A stretch of 64,000 bases of DNA from Chloroflexota bacterium (GCA_021323855.1 JAJPKE010000025.1:22432-86431); one strand, 5' to 3'; positions 38,058 through 49,063 are shown, counted from the first letter of the stretch. Notes: generated by a model from the letters alone, not told the origin. Translations and numbers: made by a program.

Positions 38058-41000
38058 ATGGCGGGATTTCCCACTCGCGCAGCCAATGGCCGCGCTGGCT
38101 TCTTTCGCAGCCATGTCGGCTTCATCCCCAATCCCATCAGCAAGCGCAGCCAGCGGCTCACGCCACGTATCACAGATGCCAACGTTGCTGTCTCGGTCTG
38201 CCCGTATTGCGGTGTTGGGTGCAGCCAGTTGGTCTACCATAAAGATGGCCGGATTATAGATATCGAGGGCAACCCGGAAAGCCCCATCAATGCCGGGCAC
38301 CTCTGCCCCAAAGGCGCAGCCACCTATCAACTTGTCAATAATCCAGACCGCCCGACGAGCGTGCAGTATCGCGCTCCCCATAGCAATCACTGGGAAACGC
38401 GCTCGCTCGACTGGGCAATGGACCGCATTGCACAACTCATCAAGACGACGCGGGACGCTACTTTCCAGCTTACCAACGATCAGGGGGTGCGCATCAATCG
38501 CTGCGAGGCGATTGGCCACATCGGCGGCGCGACGCTCGACAACGAAGAGAACTATCTGATTCTGAAGCTCTGGCGCGCGTTGGGTATCGTCCATATCACC
38601 AATCAGGCGCGTATCTGACACAGCTCCACAGTGCCCGGTCTGGGCATGAGCTTTGGTCGTGGCGGCGCTACTACGGCGCAGTGGGACCTTGCCAACAGCG
38701 ATTGTATCGTCATACAAGGCTCCAACTTTGCCGAGTGCCATCCGGTCGGATTCCGCTTCGTCATGGAAGCCCGCGAACGCGGCGCTACTGTCATCCATGT
38801 GGATCCGCGCTTCACGCGCACCTCTGCCTGCGCTGATCTCTATGCTCCCATTCGCCCCGGCACTGATATCGCCTTTCTGGGCGGGCTAATCAACTACGTC
38901 CTCGAACACGAAAAGTATTTCAAGGAGTACGTGACCCACTACACCAATGCCGCCACGCTGATTACCGAGGAGTACAAAGATTCCGAGGACCTCGGCGGCA
39001 TCTTCTCCGGCTTTCACGAGGACGAGCACGCCTATTACACCGAATCGTGGAGCTATGAGGGCGAGAGCATGCCACGCGCCGCCCAGCACAAAAAGGCGCG
39101 TACCGGCGAGACGTTTGCTGAGCGCGTGACGCGAACCACGCAGGCGCCACCGCCACGCGACGAGACACTCACACATCCTCGCTGCGTCTTCCAGATTCTG
39201 AAGCGCCACTTCGCCCGTTACACGCCTGAACTCGTCGAGCAAATCTGTGGCACCCCGGCTGATGTTTTTCGGCAGGTGGCTGAGGCGATCACCTCCAACT
39301 CTGGCCGCGACCGCACTACAGCCTTCTGTTACGCTGTTGGCTGGACACAGCATACCGTCGGCGTGCAACTCATCCGTACCTGTGCCATCCTCCAGTTGTT
39401 GCTTGGCAATATTGGCCGCCCCGGCGGTGGCATCCTGGCGCTGCGTGGCCATGCCGCCATCCAGGGGTCTACCGACACCCCGACGCTCTACAATCTGCTG
39501 CCGGGCTATATGGAGGTGCCGCTGGAGTCCGAGCCAACGCTTGACGACTATCTCGCGGAGTACACGGCGGAGGGCGGCTGGTGGCACAATTTCCCGAAAT
39601 ATATCGTGAGCCTGCTCAAATCCTGGTACGGCGATGCGGCGACGCAGGAGAACGAGTTCGCCTATCAGTATTTGCCAAAGCTCCACGAGCAGACCGACTA
39701 CTCCTATTACCCCATGATGTTCGGCATGGTAGATAGGCAGATCGAAGGGCTGTTCGTGATGGGCGAAAACTTTGCGGTTGGCGGCCCCGCCTCCATTCTC
39801 GAACGCCAGGCGCTCCGTAGCCTGAAGTGGTGCGTCGTGCGCGACCCTGTGCATGTCGAGACGGCTGACTTCTGGGATATGGATGGCGTTGATCCGGCAA
39901 GCGTCGAGACCGAAGTCATCTACATGCCTGCTGCCTGGGCTGCTGAAAAGAGTGGCAGTCTCACCAACACACAGCGTTTGCTTCAGTGGCATGACCAGGC
40001 GGTGGACCCGCCGGGCGATTGCCGCTCCGAGACATGGTTTATGTATCACCTGGGGCGGCGGCTCAAGGAACTGTATGCCGGAAGCGCAGAGGAACGTGAC
40101 CAGCCGCTGCTCAAGCTGACTTGGGACTATCCTGTTGAGGAGGCGCTGGAAGAACCCAGGGCGCTGGCGGTTTTGCAGGAGATGAACGGCTACCGTCTTG
40201 CCGACCATACGCTGCTCTCCGGCTACAAGGACCTCCAGGACAATGGCGGCACGTCTTGCGGCAACTGGATCTATAGCGGCGTCACACCGGCGGCAGACGC
40301 GAATCTGGCCGCTGCGCGTCAGCCAGACCGCGCTGGCGCATTTAGCAATCACCAACACTGGGGCTTCGCCTGGCCGAACAACCGGCGCATTCTCTACAAC
40401 CGCTGTTCGGCTGACCAGGACGGCAGGCCGTGGTCGGAGCGCAAACGCCTGATCTGGTGGGATGCCCAGGCAGCCGAAGGCAAAGGTCAATGGGTTGGCT
40501 ACGACGTTCCCGACTTCGAGCTGCACAAAGCGCCCCAGCAGCCTCCCGATACGCAGGGCGCGGGGATGGCCGCGCTCTCCGGCGCGGATCCGTTCATCAT
40601 GCACGCCGATGGCAAGGGATGGCTCTTCGTGCCGCATGCGCTCCGCGACGGCCCGCTGCCCGTCCACTACGAACCAGTTGAGTCGCCTATGCCCAACCTG
40701 CTCTATCCCAACTATCCGCACAATCCGACGGCGGTGTTCTTTGAGCGACCCGATAATCCATACAACGGAGCAGGTAATCCCGAATACCCATATGTCATTA
40801 CCACCTATCGCCTGACCGAGCATCATACCTCCGGGGCGATGTCGCGCTGGAACACCTGGCTTGCGGAACTGCAACCGGCGCTCTTTGCCGAAATAGACCT
40901 ACAGCTTGCTGCCGAGAAACGCCTTCAGACAGGTGATTGGGTCACGGTGTCTACGGCTCGCGGCGCAGTGGAGGCACGCGCGATGGTGACTGCGCGTATG

Positions 41001-41333
41001 CGTCCGCTCATCATCAACGGGCGCACCATTCACGTCGTCGGCATGCCGTATCATTGGGGTCCTGGAGGCGTAGTGACAGGCGATATCGTCAACGATCTGA
41101 TCGGCGTTGTCCTCGACCCCAATGTGCGCATCCACGAAGCCAAAGCGTTCACCTGCAATCTGCGCAAGGGGCGTAAAGGGCAGAAGGACGGCGCACACGG
41201 CGCTGAGAACAACGAGGTAGCTACCCGCACCCGCGTTGATCTGCACGCCGAACTCCCGGAGGGTGGCATCATCAACCGCTTCGGCAGCGAAGGCGCCGAG
41301 ATGCTTCATCGCACATCGCTGGCAGAGCGGTAG
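38058..41333 (+). CDS. fdhA: Formate dehydrogenase alpha subunit, selenocysteine-containing (TGA 38616-38618 = Sec)
   Basis: CPYCGVGCSQLVY...HLCPKGA 4Fe-4S motif; NQARI-(TGA)-HSSTVPGLGMSFGRGGATT matches the FdnG ARVUHGPTVASLAPTFGRGAMT region; ORFs 38058-38618 and 38631-41333 are in the same frame. Confidence 0.93.
38632..38646 (+). promoter_or_regulatory. SECIS element hairpin
   Basis: tgccc-ggtct-gggca hairpin 13 nt after the TGA; GGUCU apical loop as in E. coli fdhF. Confidence 0.8.
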
Positions 41334-41353
41334 CCGAAGGAGGAAGATCAGTC

Positions 41354-42313
41354 ATGGCGAACGGCTTCTTCACCGATACGACCCTGTGCATTGGCTGCAA
41401 AGCCTGCGAGGTCGCCTGTAAAGAATGGAATCAACTGCCCGCCGAAAATTACCATCTCTCCGGCATGAGCTACGACAACACCGTCGCACTTAGCGCAACG
41501 ACCTGGCGGCATGTGGCCTTCATCGAGCAGATTGGCAACGGGAGCCACGCCACCGCTGCAACAGACGGCGCAAATCGTCCAGGCGCGCAGGCCGTCAGCG
41601 AGAGCATCCGGCAGCAGCCGGGACCGCAGGTCAGGTCCGGTGATGGGCTGCTTGGTGAGCATCGCTGGCTGATGATGAGCGATGTCTGCAAGCATTGCAC
41701 CAATGCCGGTTGCCTGGACGCCTGCCCGACAGGCGCGCTGATACGCAACGAGTTTGGCGATGTGTACGTGCAGCCCGATATCTGTAATGGCTGTGGCTAC
41801 TGCGTGCCTGCCTGTCCCTTTGGCGTGATTGATCTGCAACAAGCGGATGGGCGTGTCTGGAAGTGTACCCTCTGCTTTGATCGCCAGAAAGAGGGGCTGA
41901 CGCCCGCTTGCGCTAAAGCCTGCCCCACACAATCCATCCTTTTCGGTGATCTTGCCGAGCTACGTGCCCGCGCCGAGAAACGTGTCGGGATGCTGCATGC
42001 TCGCGGTATCACCGGCGCGTATCTCTACGGCGGCCCAGACGAACACACCTCAGTTGGGCCGCTGAATGCGTTCTTTCTCCTGGTAGACGAACCACATGTC
42101 TACAATTTGCCGGTGAACCCGCAGTTGCCGCAATCGAAAGTCCTCCCGGCCTATCTGGCGACGGCGCTGACCGCCACGTTCTTCGGCGTTGCCACGCTCT
42201 ACACCCTGCTGGCCGGCAGACGATGGAGCAAAAATCCGCTCTCTGCGGGCTTTCCTTTGCGTGGCATGCGGGAGAAGACGATGAGATGGGGCGTGAGGAG
42301 GAACAGAGCATGA
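41354..42313 (+). CDS. fdhB: Formate dehydrogenase iron-sulfur (beta) subunit
   Basis: CIGCKACEVACKEWN, CKHCTNAGCLDACPTGAL, CNGCGYCVPACPFGV, CTLCFDRQKEGLTPACAKACP. Confidence 0.93.
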   Translation: MANGFFTDTTLCIGCKACEVACKEWNQLPAENYHLSGMSYDNTVALSATTWRHVAFIEQIGNGSHATAATDGANRPGAQAVSESIRQQPGPQVRSGDGLLGEHRWLMMSDVCKHCTNAGCLDACPTGALIRNEFGDVYVQPDICNGCGYCVPACPFGVIDLQQADGRVWKCTLCFDRQKEGLTPACAKACPTQSILFGDLAELRARAEKRVGMLHARGITGAYLYGGPDEHTSVGPLNAFFLLVDEPHVYNLPVNPQLPQSKVLPAYLATALTATFFGVATLYTLLAGRRWSKNPLSAGFPLRGMREKTMRWGVRRNRA

Positions 42314-43443
42314 CACAGACGCAGCGCGACCAAGCTGTCCAGGTCCAGAGGAGTGGCTCGACAGCGCCAGCCACCACGTACTACGGGCGGCCAATGATAA
42401 AGCGGCCCACCTGGAAGTGGTACATTCCGCTCTACTTCTTCATCGGTGGTGTAGCAGGCGGAGCGGCCTTTCTTGGCGGTATGGCGCAACTCTTTGGCGG
42501 CGAACACCACCGGGCAACGGTGCGCCACGCCCGCTGGATAGCGCTTATCGGCGCGTTGCTCAGCCCGCTTCTTCTGATCGCAGACCTGGGGCGTCGCGGA
42601 CGCTTTCACCATATGCTCCGCATTCTCAAGTTCAGCTCACCAATGAGCGTGGGCACCTGGATTTTGACGACATCTGGGATGATCTCAGGCGTGGCAGCGG
42701 TAAAACAGGCGGCTGAAGACGACTTTATTTTGCCGCGCCAGAGCCGGATTGGGCGCCTGGCTCGCGCAGTCCCCAATGGTCCGCTCTCGCTGCTCCAGGC
42801 GGTGTTTGGGCTTGGGCTTGGCGGTTATACGGGCGTACTGGTCGCTGTCACCGCTGTGCCGCTCTGGTTTGCCGGTGTATTGCTGCTTGGCCCGCTGTTC
42901 CTGGCGACCAGCCTGGCCTCGGGCGCGTCGCTGCTTGCGCTGCTGGCTTTGTTCCGCCGCCACAAAGCAACCGCAGTAACAGCCGCATCCGATGAGCAGG
43001 CACGAGCCGAGGTGGAGCAGGTGGCGACGGTGGCGGCGGCAGCCCAACTCGGTCTCTCGGTCGCCCGCGAGCTTGCCACTCCTCAACAGGTTGCCAGGCC
43101 GCTACGCACCGGCCTCTGGGGCGCAATCTATCAGGTGAGCGCCGTCGGAGCGGGGATGCTTGCTCCGCTGGCGCTGCGCCTGCCCGCGCAGGTACGTGGA
43201 CGGGCGGTTGGTCGCAGCATTTCGGCGGCAGCGGCAACCCTTTCGCTGGTGGGCGCGCTGGCCGAGCGATTCGCCATTGTCGAGGCTGGCAAACAATCTG
43301 CCGACGATCCGCTCGCCTACCAGGAGATGACCAAAAGCAAACCAGGCGAGGCACGACCCACCGCCACGCAGCAGGCGCAGCGCGCGAACATCCATGAAGG
43401 CTTCGAGCCGGGTCAGGTCGTGCAAGATCGTTTCGTTCGATAG
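42310..43443 (+). CDS. NrfD/PsrC-type membrane subunit
   Basis: WKWYIPLYFFIGGVAGGAAFLGGMAQ, LRILKFSSPMSVGTW; ATGA overlap with fdhB. Confidence 0.88.
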   Translation: MTQTQRDQAVQVQRSGSTAPATTYYGRPMIKRPTWKWYIPLYFFIGGVAGGAAFLGGMAQLFGGEHHRATVRHARWIALIGALLSPLLLIADLGRRGRFHHMLRILKFSSPMSVGTWILTTSGMISGVAAVKQAAEDDFILPRQSRIGRLARAVPNGPLSLLQAVFGLGLGGYTGVLVAVTAVPLWFAGVLLLGPLFLATSLASGASLLALLALFRRHKATAVTAASDEQARAEVEQVATVAAAAQLGLSVARELATPQQVARPLRTGLWGAIYQVSAVGAGMLAPLALRLPAQVRGRAVGRSISAAAATLSLVGALAERFAIVEAGKQSADDPLAYQEMTKSKPGEARPTATQQAQRANIHEGFEPGQVVQDRFVR

Positions 43444-44295
43444 TCACCAGTCTCCTCGCTTTTCATCGTGCAGTAACGGCTGAAGCCCGGATTTCTCAGG
43501 AGGAGCCACATGCCGGGCAGTAGGTGCCCGCTTGATGAGCAACGCGAGGAACGCCAGCAGTTGCATACCCACAATAGGGTAGGCGGCAATGGACAAAGCC
43601 CCATCACGCATGGGGCCTGCGAGCGGGGAAATCGCCGCCAGCAACAAGATCATCTGCGCCACACCAGCGCCGCGCGCCCACCAGGGACCACCACCAGCCG
43701 GAAGGCCACCTCGCAGCCAGGCACGGATGGGGAAAAGATAGCGCATCAGCGGAGGCGCGAGAACCCACCAGGGCAATCCACCCCACCCAACAGCGGCGCC
43801 TGCCGTCCAGAGCGTGAGCCAGGAATCTGCCTCGATATCGAGCGCCGCGCCAAAGCGTGTGGGGCCAAGACGACGAGCAAGCGGACCATCAAGCCAATCC
43901 GTTAGCGTGGCCGCCAGGAGGGCAATGCCCCAGGTTACTCCCCCAGCCAGCGTCACACGCGCGGTGAAGCCGGCGGCGACGAGCGCCAGCAGCAGCGTGC
44001 CTGCGGCAAATCGTCCTTGAGTGAGAACATCGGCGAAGGTCAGCAGTTCACGGCCCACCCGTCGCCGGATGGCGGCAATGAGCAGGTGCAGGGCAACCGT
44101 ACCCGCGAGTGCGCCGCCGAGATAGCGCAGCCAGGCGTCCGTCTGGTTGCTCAGGATGAGGCAGAGGCCCCCGAACCCCAGCGGAGCGAATTCAACAACC
44201 ATAGCGATAGTGGGAACCAGCCCTGTAGCGGAACGGGGAGCTACCGCCATAAAGGTATACCTTTCCAATTTTAATGGAAGGTTATCATACTGCAA
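43444..44295 (-). CDS. CDP-alcohol phosphatidyltransferase family membrane protein
   Basis: DGPLARRLGPTRFGAALDIEAD matches DG(x)2AR(x)8G(x)3D(x)3D-type motif. Confidence 0.85.
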   Translation of the reverse strand: MQYDNLPLKLERYTFMAVAPRSATGLVPTIAMVVEFAPLGFGGLCLILSNQTDAWLRYLGGALAGTVALHLLIAAIRRRVGRELLTFADVLTQGRFAAGTLLLALVAAGFTARVTLAGGVTWGIALLAATLTDWLDGPLARRLGPTRFGAALDIEADSWLTLWTAGAAVGWGGLPWWVLAPPLMRYLFPIRAWLRGGLPAGGGPWWARGAGVAQMILLLAAISPLAGPMRDGALSIAAYPIVGMQLLAFLALLIKRAPTARHVAPPEKSGLQPLLHDEKRGDW

Positions 44296-44313
44296 GCCGG
44301 CTAAACAATGAAA

Positions 44314-44922
44314 TCAAAACACGAATGGGATGAAGCGCTTGCTGTGGCGCAGGTAATCCACGTAGGGTTGGCCGAGAGCGCCAACCAGCGCGCGTTCTTC
44401 CACCCTGACGCGATAGAGCAGCCCAATTAGCCCGCCGGCAAGCATGACGACAATGCTTGCCCAATTCGCCAGCACGATGCCTACGCCGAGCAACATCACC
44501 AGGATCGCCGTGTAGGAGGGATGCCGCACCAGGCGATATGGCCCCGACTGCACGACCGCCTGCGTGGAGCGCACCGCCACCTCGATGGTGAAGTATCGCC
44601 CCAGGGTGAAGATGGCCCACCAGCGCAGCGCGGCGCCCAGCAGAATGATGACCAGACCAGCCAGCGTGAACTGTGGCTGGGGCAAGGCAATTGCGGCGCC
44701 TGTCCAGATGAGTGGCAGAATGCACGCTACGACCACGCCGCCGCCGGTGACAATGATCATCACCACGAGTGACCCGCGATCTTCCTGGCGCGCGGTGGGA
44801 TCGCGTTGGGCGCGTTGCGAGCGCAACCAGGCGGCGCGGATAATCTCCGGGATACGTGTGATGACGATGATACTGACGAAGATGATGGTATAGACGGGTG
44901 TTGTGTAGATGAGCGGCAGCAT
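44314..44922 (-). CDS. Isoprenylcysteine carboxyl methyltransferase (ICMT) family protein
   Basis: VVQSGPYRLVRHPSYTAILVMLLGVG...RVRVEERALVGALGQPYVDYLRHSKRFIPFVF. Confidence 0.9.
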   Translation of the reverse strand: MLPLIYTTPVYTIIFVSIIVITRIPEIIRAAWLRSQRAQRDPTARQEDRGSLVVMIIVTGGGVVVACILPLIWTGAAIALPQPQFTLAGLVIILLGAALRWWAIFTLGRYFTIEVAVRSTQAVVQSGPYRLVRHPSYTAILVMLLGVGIVLANWASIVVMLAGGLIGLLYRVRVEERALVGALGQPYVDYLRHSKRFIPFVF

Positions 44923-44978
44923 GCAGAAGGTCCTTTCGTATCCAGCCGGCTGACTGGCCTGGACGATGGCGATGTGAT

Positions 44979-46568
44979 TTACACGCCGAGGTGATAAGCG
45001 ACCACCTCCGGCTGCTGCGCCGTCGTCAATGGGAGGTCTGCCCCTGCGAGCAGCGTATTCCCCACGATGGCCAGCGGCGCATTGGAGTCAGTCGGGAGTT
45101 GCGCTGTCCAGGCGATTGACCCATTCTGGCGCGCGAGCGCAACGATTTCGCCGGTGAGCGTGACCGTGAACACCAGGTCATTCGAGACTGTTGCCCCACC
45201 CAGCGGTATCTGTAGAAGTGCCGTGGTCCACAGCGGCTTCCCCGTGGCCACGTCAAGGGCGACCACATCACCGCTGGCCTGCGTAAAATCGGGCGTGCCG
45301 GTGGGGGCCGTCGCTGAGGTATAGGTGGTCGGCACATTAACGACCGGCACGTATACCACGCCATCTGCTGCCGCCATGTTGGTCTCCACTCCGCCGACTT
45401 CCCCAGGGTACACCGTGTACGGCGTCGTCAATTGGAGCGTGCCATCCAGGGCCTGTTGATCGTCGTTGTCGTGCCCGTTATGGATGCCGACGGCAGTTTT
45501 CCATAGCAGTTGGCCAGTTGCGGCGTCAAAGGCAAACACGAACCCACCTTTGCCTGCGGCAAGCACCACTGGGCGCCCGCCTGCGGTGGTGGTATAGATA
45601 GGCGAGATTTGCAAGTCCCAGTCATGGAAGTCGTCGGGGAAGGCCTGATAATACCACTCCAGCTTCCCGGTAGCCTGGTTCAACTTGATGATGCTATCGG
45701 TATACAGCTCGCGGCTTGGGGTCGCCTGCGCCTTCTGTAGCGAGAGATAGGGGTTGCCGGTCCCTGCATAGATGGAGTTGTCTGGGCCGATCAGTATGGC
45801 ATCCCAGGCGCCACCAGCAGTCGCCGCAAGCCGCTGGCCCACCCGGTCCACGACCGTCTGGAAGCTCCAGCGTGTGGCGCCGGTGTTGGCGTCCAGGGCA
45901 TAGATGACGCCACCCCCGACCGTGAGCGCAGATGCGACGAAGACCTTGCCATTAGCCACCTGCGGAGCGATGTCGAAGTTGACCTTGCCCGCAGAGAATT
46001 GCGTGTCGTACCACACTTGCTGGCCGGTCTGCGCGTCGAGGGCGAACACGCCGTTTTCGGTGACGCCGTAGATGCGGCCATTGGCGATGGTCACGCCGTT
46101 GGGGCCGTAATCCGGGGAATTATACTGATGCGTCCAGAGTACCTGGCCAGTTGCCCAGCGCACCGCCATAACGTTCGAGGCCCCGTCCTGCACGTAGGCG
46201 ATGCCATTGGCGATCACGGGATTGGCGAAGTCCGCGCCAGTGATGCCCTTACCACGCAACCGGAGCGTCCAGGCAACCGTTAGCTTCGTCACGTTCGTTG
46301 AAGCAATGGTTGAGTGCGCGACTCGCGTGTTGTACAGGTCCCCATTCGGGGCGGGCCACTCCGTCGCGTAGCAGATATCTTCCGCTGGGGCGCCGGGCGG
46401 TACAGACGCGGCAGCGGGAGCGGACGATGTGTTACAAGGCGGACGCCACGGGGTGACTTTCACAGCCGAAGACGTGCCGCCGCATGCTGCAAGCAGAGAA
46501 AGCAGGGAGGCGAGCGCCAGAGCGACGACCGCGCCTCTATATGTGCTGTGTCGCGTCAGAATGCGCAT
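44979..46568 (-). CDS. PQQ-binding-like beta-propeller lipoprotein
   Basis: Lipobox LLSLLAACGG; WPAPNGDLYNTRVAHSTI, repeated GxVxALDxxTGxxxW blades; ATG 46568. Confidence 0.9.
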   Translation of the reverse strand: MRILTRHSTYRGAVVALALASLLSLLAACGGTSSAVKVTPWRPPCNTSSAPAAASVPPGAPAEDICYATEWPAPNGDLYNTRVAHSTIASTNVTKLTVAWTLRLRGKGITGADFANPVIANGIAYVQDGASNVMAVRWATGQVLWTHQYNSPDYGPNGVTIANGRIYGVTENGVFALDAQTGQQVWYDTQFSAGKVNFDIAPQVANGKVFVASALTVGGGVIYALDANTGATRWSFQTVVDRVGQRLAATAGGAWDAILIGPDNSIYAGTGNPYLSLQKAQATPSRELYTDSIIKLNQATGKLEWYYQAFPDDFHDWDLQISPIYTTTAGGRPVVLAAGKGGFVFAFDAATGQLLWKTAVGIHNGHDNDDQQALDGTLQLTTPYTVYPGEVGGVETNMAAADGVVYVPVVNVPTTYTSATAPTGTPDFTQASGDVVALDVATGKPLWTTALLQIPLGGATVSNDLVFTVTLTGEIVALARQNGSIAWTAQLPTDSNAPLAIVGNTLLAGADLPLTTAQQPEVVAYHLGV

Positions 46569-46842
46569 CTTCAACTCCTTCCTTTCTCCACGGGTCGCTG
46601 GGAAGGTCTTTCCCAGCGGCGTGGTATCTGTCCAGGCGGATATCACAATCCAGCACAACCCAGGAGATTGTTCCGCCGCCCACACTCCACCGTAGCACGC
46701 CGAAATCTCCGCTGCACTAATTCATGGCCGGCTGGCGCAAAAGAGAGGGCAAGAGGAGCAAAACACGCTGTGGTTGGAGCGGCTACGATACAATAGCGAT
46801 AGTGAAATCAAGAGGGGAACTACCCACAGAAAGGTGGTTGAC

Positions 46843-47241
46843 ATGGAGGACGAATCTGCCGCGCGGCAAATAGACGCCATCATTCGTATGCACAACGACG
46901 ACTGGCGAGGCGCCACCTTATCTCACCTGCGCACAGTGATTAAACAAGCTGATCCTGCTGTGATCGAGGAGGTCAAGTGGAAAAAGCCCTCGCGACCAGA
47001 GGGCGTTCCTGTGTGGTCTCACGAGGGAAATATCTGCATCGCTGATTTGCTCAAGAATGCCGTGCGGTTGACCTTCCCCAAAGGCGCGCAGATGACGGAT
47101 CCGCATAAACTCTTCAACACGCGCCTGGATAGCAAGGCCGTGCGTGCGATAGATTTCCGTGAAGGTGAAATCATCAACGAGGCTGCGTTACAAGCGCTCA
47201 TTCTGGAAGCTGTGGAACTGAACACGTCAAAAGCCCGCTAG
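46843..47241 (+). CDS. DUF1801 domain-containing protein
   Basis: IKQADPAVIEEVKWKKPS...VWSHEGNICIADLLKNAVRLTFPKGA. Confidence 0.88.
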   Translation: MEDESAARQIDAIIRMHNDDWRGATLSHLRTVIKQADPAVIEEVKWKKPSRPEGVPVWSHEGNICIADLLKNAVRLTFPKGAQMTDPHKLFNTRLDSKAVRAIDFREGEIINEAALQALILEAVELNTSKAR

Positions 47242-47265
47242 CCCTCATGATATGCGAGCCAGCAG

Positions 47266-47586
47266 TTATGATGACTTTTTAGCGCGTTTGCTGAGGACAT
47301 ATTGGACCGATGGGCTTACTGCCTTGTCTGTGCGGTGAATACAGCCATACCAGCAGCAGGGGCGGCGCATGCCCTCTTTGAGTTCCGTGCGCACTCGTTC
47401 AACGTGCTGCCGTCTGGTTTCTGGCTTTTTTACGTAGGTTGCCCAGCAGATCCACTCGTTGCGCGCAAGCGGTGTCAGCGCCTCCCATATCGCCAGCGCC
47501 TCCGCGTCGGCAGCAAGAGTCTCGCGCAGGTCGTCTGGTAATTCGTGGACAACACCGCCAGAGATGTCATTTTTGTTCGTCGTCAT
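47266..47586 (-). CDS. YdeI/OmpD-associated family protein
   Basis: LPDDLRETLAADAEALAIWEALTPLARNEWICWATYVKKPETRRQHVERV. Confidence 0.85.
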   Translation of the reverse strand: MTTNKNDISGGVVHELPDDLRETLAADAEALAIWEALTPLARNEWICWATYVKKPETRRQHVERVRTELKEGMRRPCCWYGCIHRTDKAVSPSVQYVLSKRAKKSS

Positions 47587-47623
47587 AGAGCTATCCTACG
47601 ACGAAATATTCCTCTCGCGCAAG

Positions 47624-47654
47624 AGATAGGCTCACTGGCGCAGTGAGCCTATCT
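47624..47654 (-). terminator. Intergenic hairpin, probable terminator
   Basis: 13-bp perfect stem agataggctcact / agtgagcctatct; no clear T-run. Confidence 0.5.
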
Positions 47655-47689
47655 GGGATGACAGGAAAGTTGCTTGAGTTAACCGCCAG

Positions 47690-48097
47690 CTAACCCAGGC
47701 GCGTCAGAAGAATGACCGGGATGTTGCGGGTGGTTTTCCGTTGATATTCAGCGAACCCTGGCATCAGCGCGGCATGCTGCGCATAGAGCCGGTCGCGTTC
47801 CGCGCCCTCGACCTGCGTGGCACGTGCCTGGAAGGTCTCCGTGCCCAGTTCCACCGTCACGATGGGATGCGCCACGAGATTGTAGTACCAATCAGGATTG
47901 GTGGGCGCGCCACCCTTCGAGGCGATAATGACCAGGTGATCGCCATCCCGCGAATAGGCCACCGGAACTGTGCGTTGCTGACCGCTCTTGGCTCCCGTGG
48001 TGGTCAGCAGCAACAGCGGGCCGGGAAAGTTGACGCGCCCGCCGGTGGCGCGATACTGCTCGATCATCTGCTGGTTGTAGTTGTGTGGGCTGCTCAT
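47690..48097 (-). CDS. Nitroreductase/deazaflavin-dependent oxidoreductase family protein (paralogue of 11615-12049)
   Basis: LLLLTTTGAKSGQQRTVPVAY...NPDWYYNLVAHPIVTVELG. Confidence 0.9.
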   Translation of the reverse strand: MSSPHNYNQQMIEQYRATGGRVNFPGPLLLLTTTGAKSGQQRTVPVAYSRDGDHLVIIASKGGAPTNPDWYYNLVAHPIVTVELGTETFQARATQVEGAERDRLYAQHAALMPGFAEYQRKTTRNIPVILLTRLG

Positions 48098-48201
48098 GAT
48101 TGCTCCTGAATAAGATTGACTTGGGTCATGCTCAATTGTACGAGCAGCGCACCGGCAATGACCCTAGCCAATCGGACAGGATGTCTTCTGATGCAGTATC
48201 C

Positions 48202-48561
48202 CTAGCTCGATGTCTGGTAACGGCGAATGCGGGGCCTGTTGCTGGAGAAGCCGGAGCCGTGGAGGCCGATGTCGAAGAGCAGTCCCAGCACGATCCAGAG
48301 CCAGGCGGCGCCTGAGACCGTGCCGTTGCCCAGCGCATAGACCACCACATACGAAAGCGTAGTGAGCGGCAAGAAGAGCAGGCCCAGCAGCGGCAGAATC
48401 CACCCATCGTGGAAGCCATTCTTGACCAGTGGCGTTTCCAGCCAGACGATCAGCAGCCCAATGCGGGCGAGCAATGCGAGCAGGCATCCCATGCAAACGC
48501 TCTCTTTCAGCGGCATAACGCGCTCAAACGATCTCAACAACAGTTCGATGCGATATGTCAA
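48202..48561 (-). CDS. Small hypothetical membrane protein
   Basis: Three hydrophobic segments, most protein-like frame in the interval. Confidence 0.55.
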   Translation of the reverse strand: MTYRIELLLRSFERVMPLKESVCMGCLLALLARIGLLIVWLETPLVKNGFHDGWILPLLGLLFLPLTTLSYVVVYALGNGTVSGAAWLWIVLGLLFDIGLHGSGFSSNRPRIRRYQTSS

Positions 48562-48623
48562 TCATGCCAGATTGCAGCAGCCACAGCAACCCAGAAGATG
48601 AGGAATAGGAAGCTACTTTGGGA

Positions 48624-48646
48624 TGGCTGTCAATTTGGCTGTCAAA
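48624..48646 (-). repeat. 23-nt tRNA-associated repeat, copy 1
   Basis: tggctgtcaatttggctgtcaaa on + strand; same orientation relative to its tRNA as copy 2. Confidence 0.7.
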
Positions 48647-48712
48647 CGTTCCCCATAACGAGAAGGCGGCTTAGGAGTCGTTCTCCCAAGCCGCTTCAAT
48701 TCTGGTTTTCTC

Positions 48713-48788
<76 letters not shown>

Positions 48789-49063
48789 ATACGTCCGGCT
48801 TGCGCCGGTGGAGTACCACACCGAAAATTGGTGTGTCTCCTGTTGCAAATGGTGAATCACCTGCTCTAGTGTACCACAGCCCTCCGCATCATGCAAGGGG
48901 TGGTGGACATATCTGGAGCCTCTGCCCCAAACGGTGGCTCTCCTGTAGCTGTCAGCATGATGAGCAGGAGGAACGAAGGCAGCCATGAGCAAATCCCTCG
49001 GCTCACCTGCTTGCTCCTCCGACTCCCGGAGACGGCGTATTGCCCGGTGCTGCTCAGTGATTG

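Noticed and set aside
38058-38618. fdhA as a nonsense-mutated pseudogene
   Set aside because: TGA lies exactly at the Sec position of FdnG-like enzymes, frame is maintained, and a SECIS hairpin follows.
38886-40874. 662-aa minus-strand ORF antisense to fdhA
   Set aside because: Shadow ORF of a GC-rich coding region; composition (Arg/His-rich, no motifs) is not protein-like and the plus strand encodes a clear FdhA.
11615-48097. Two DDN-type proteins as a recent duplication
   Set aside because: Clearly divergent paralogues of a family usually present in many copies; not unusual.
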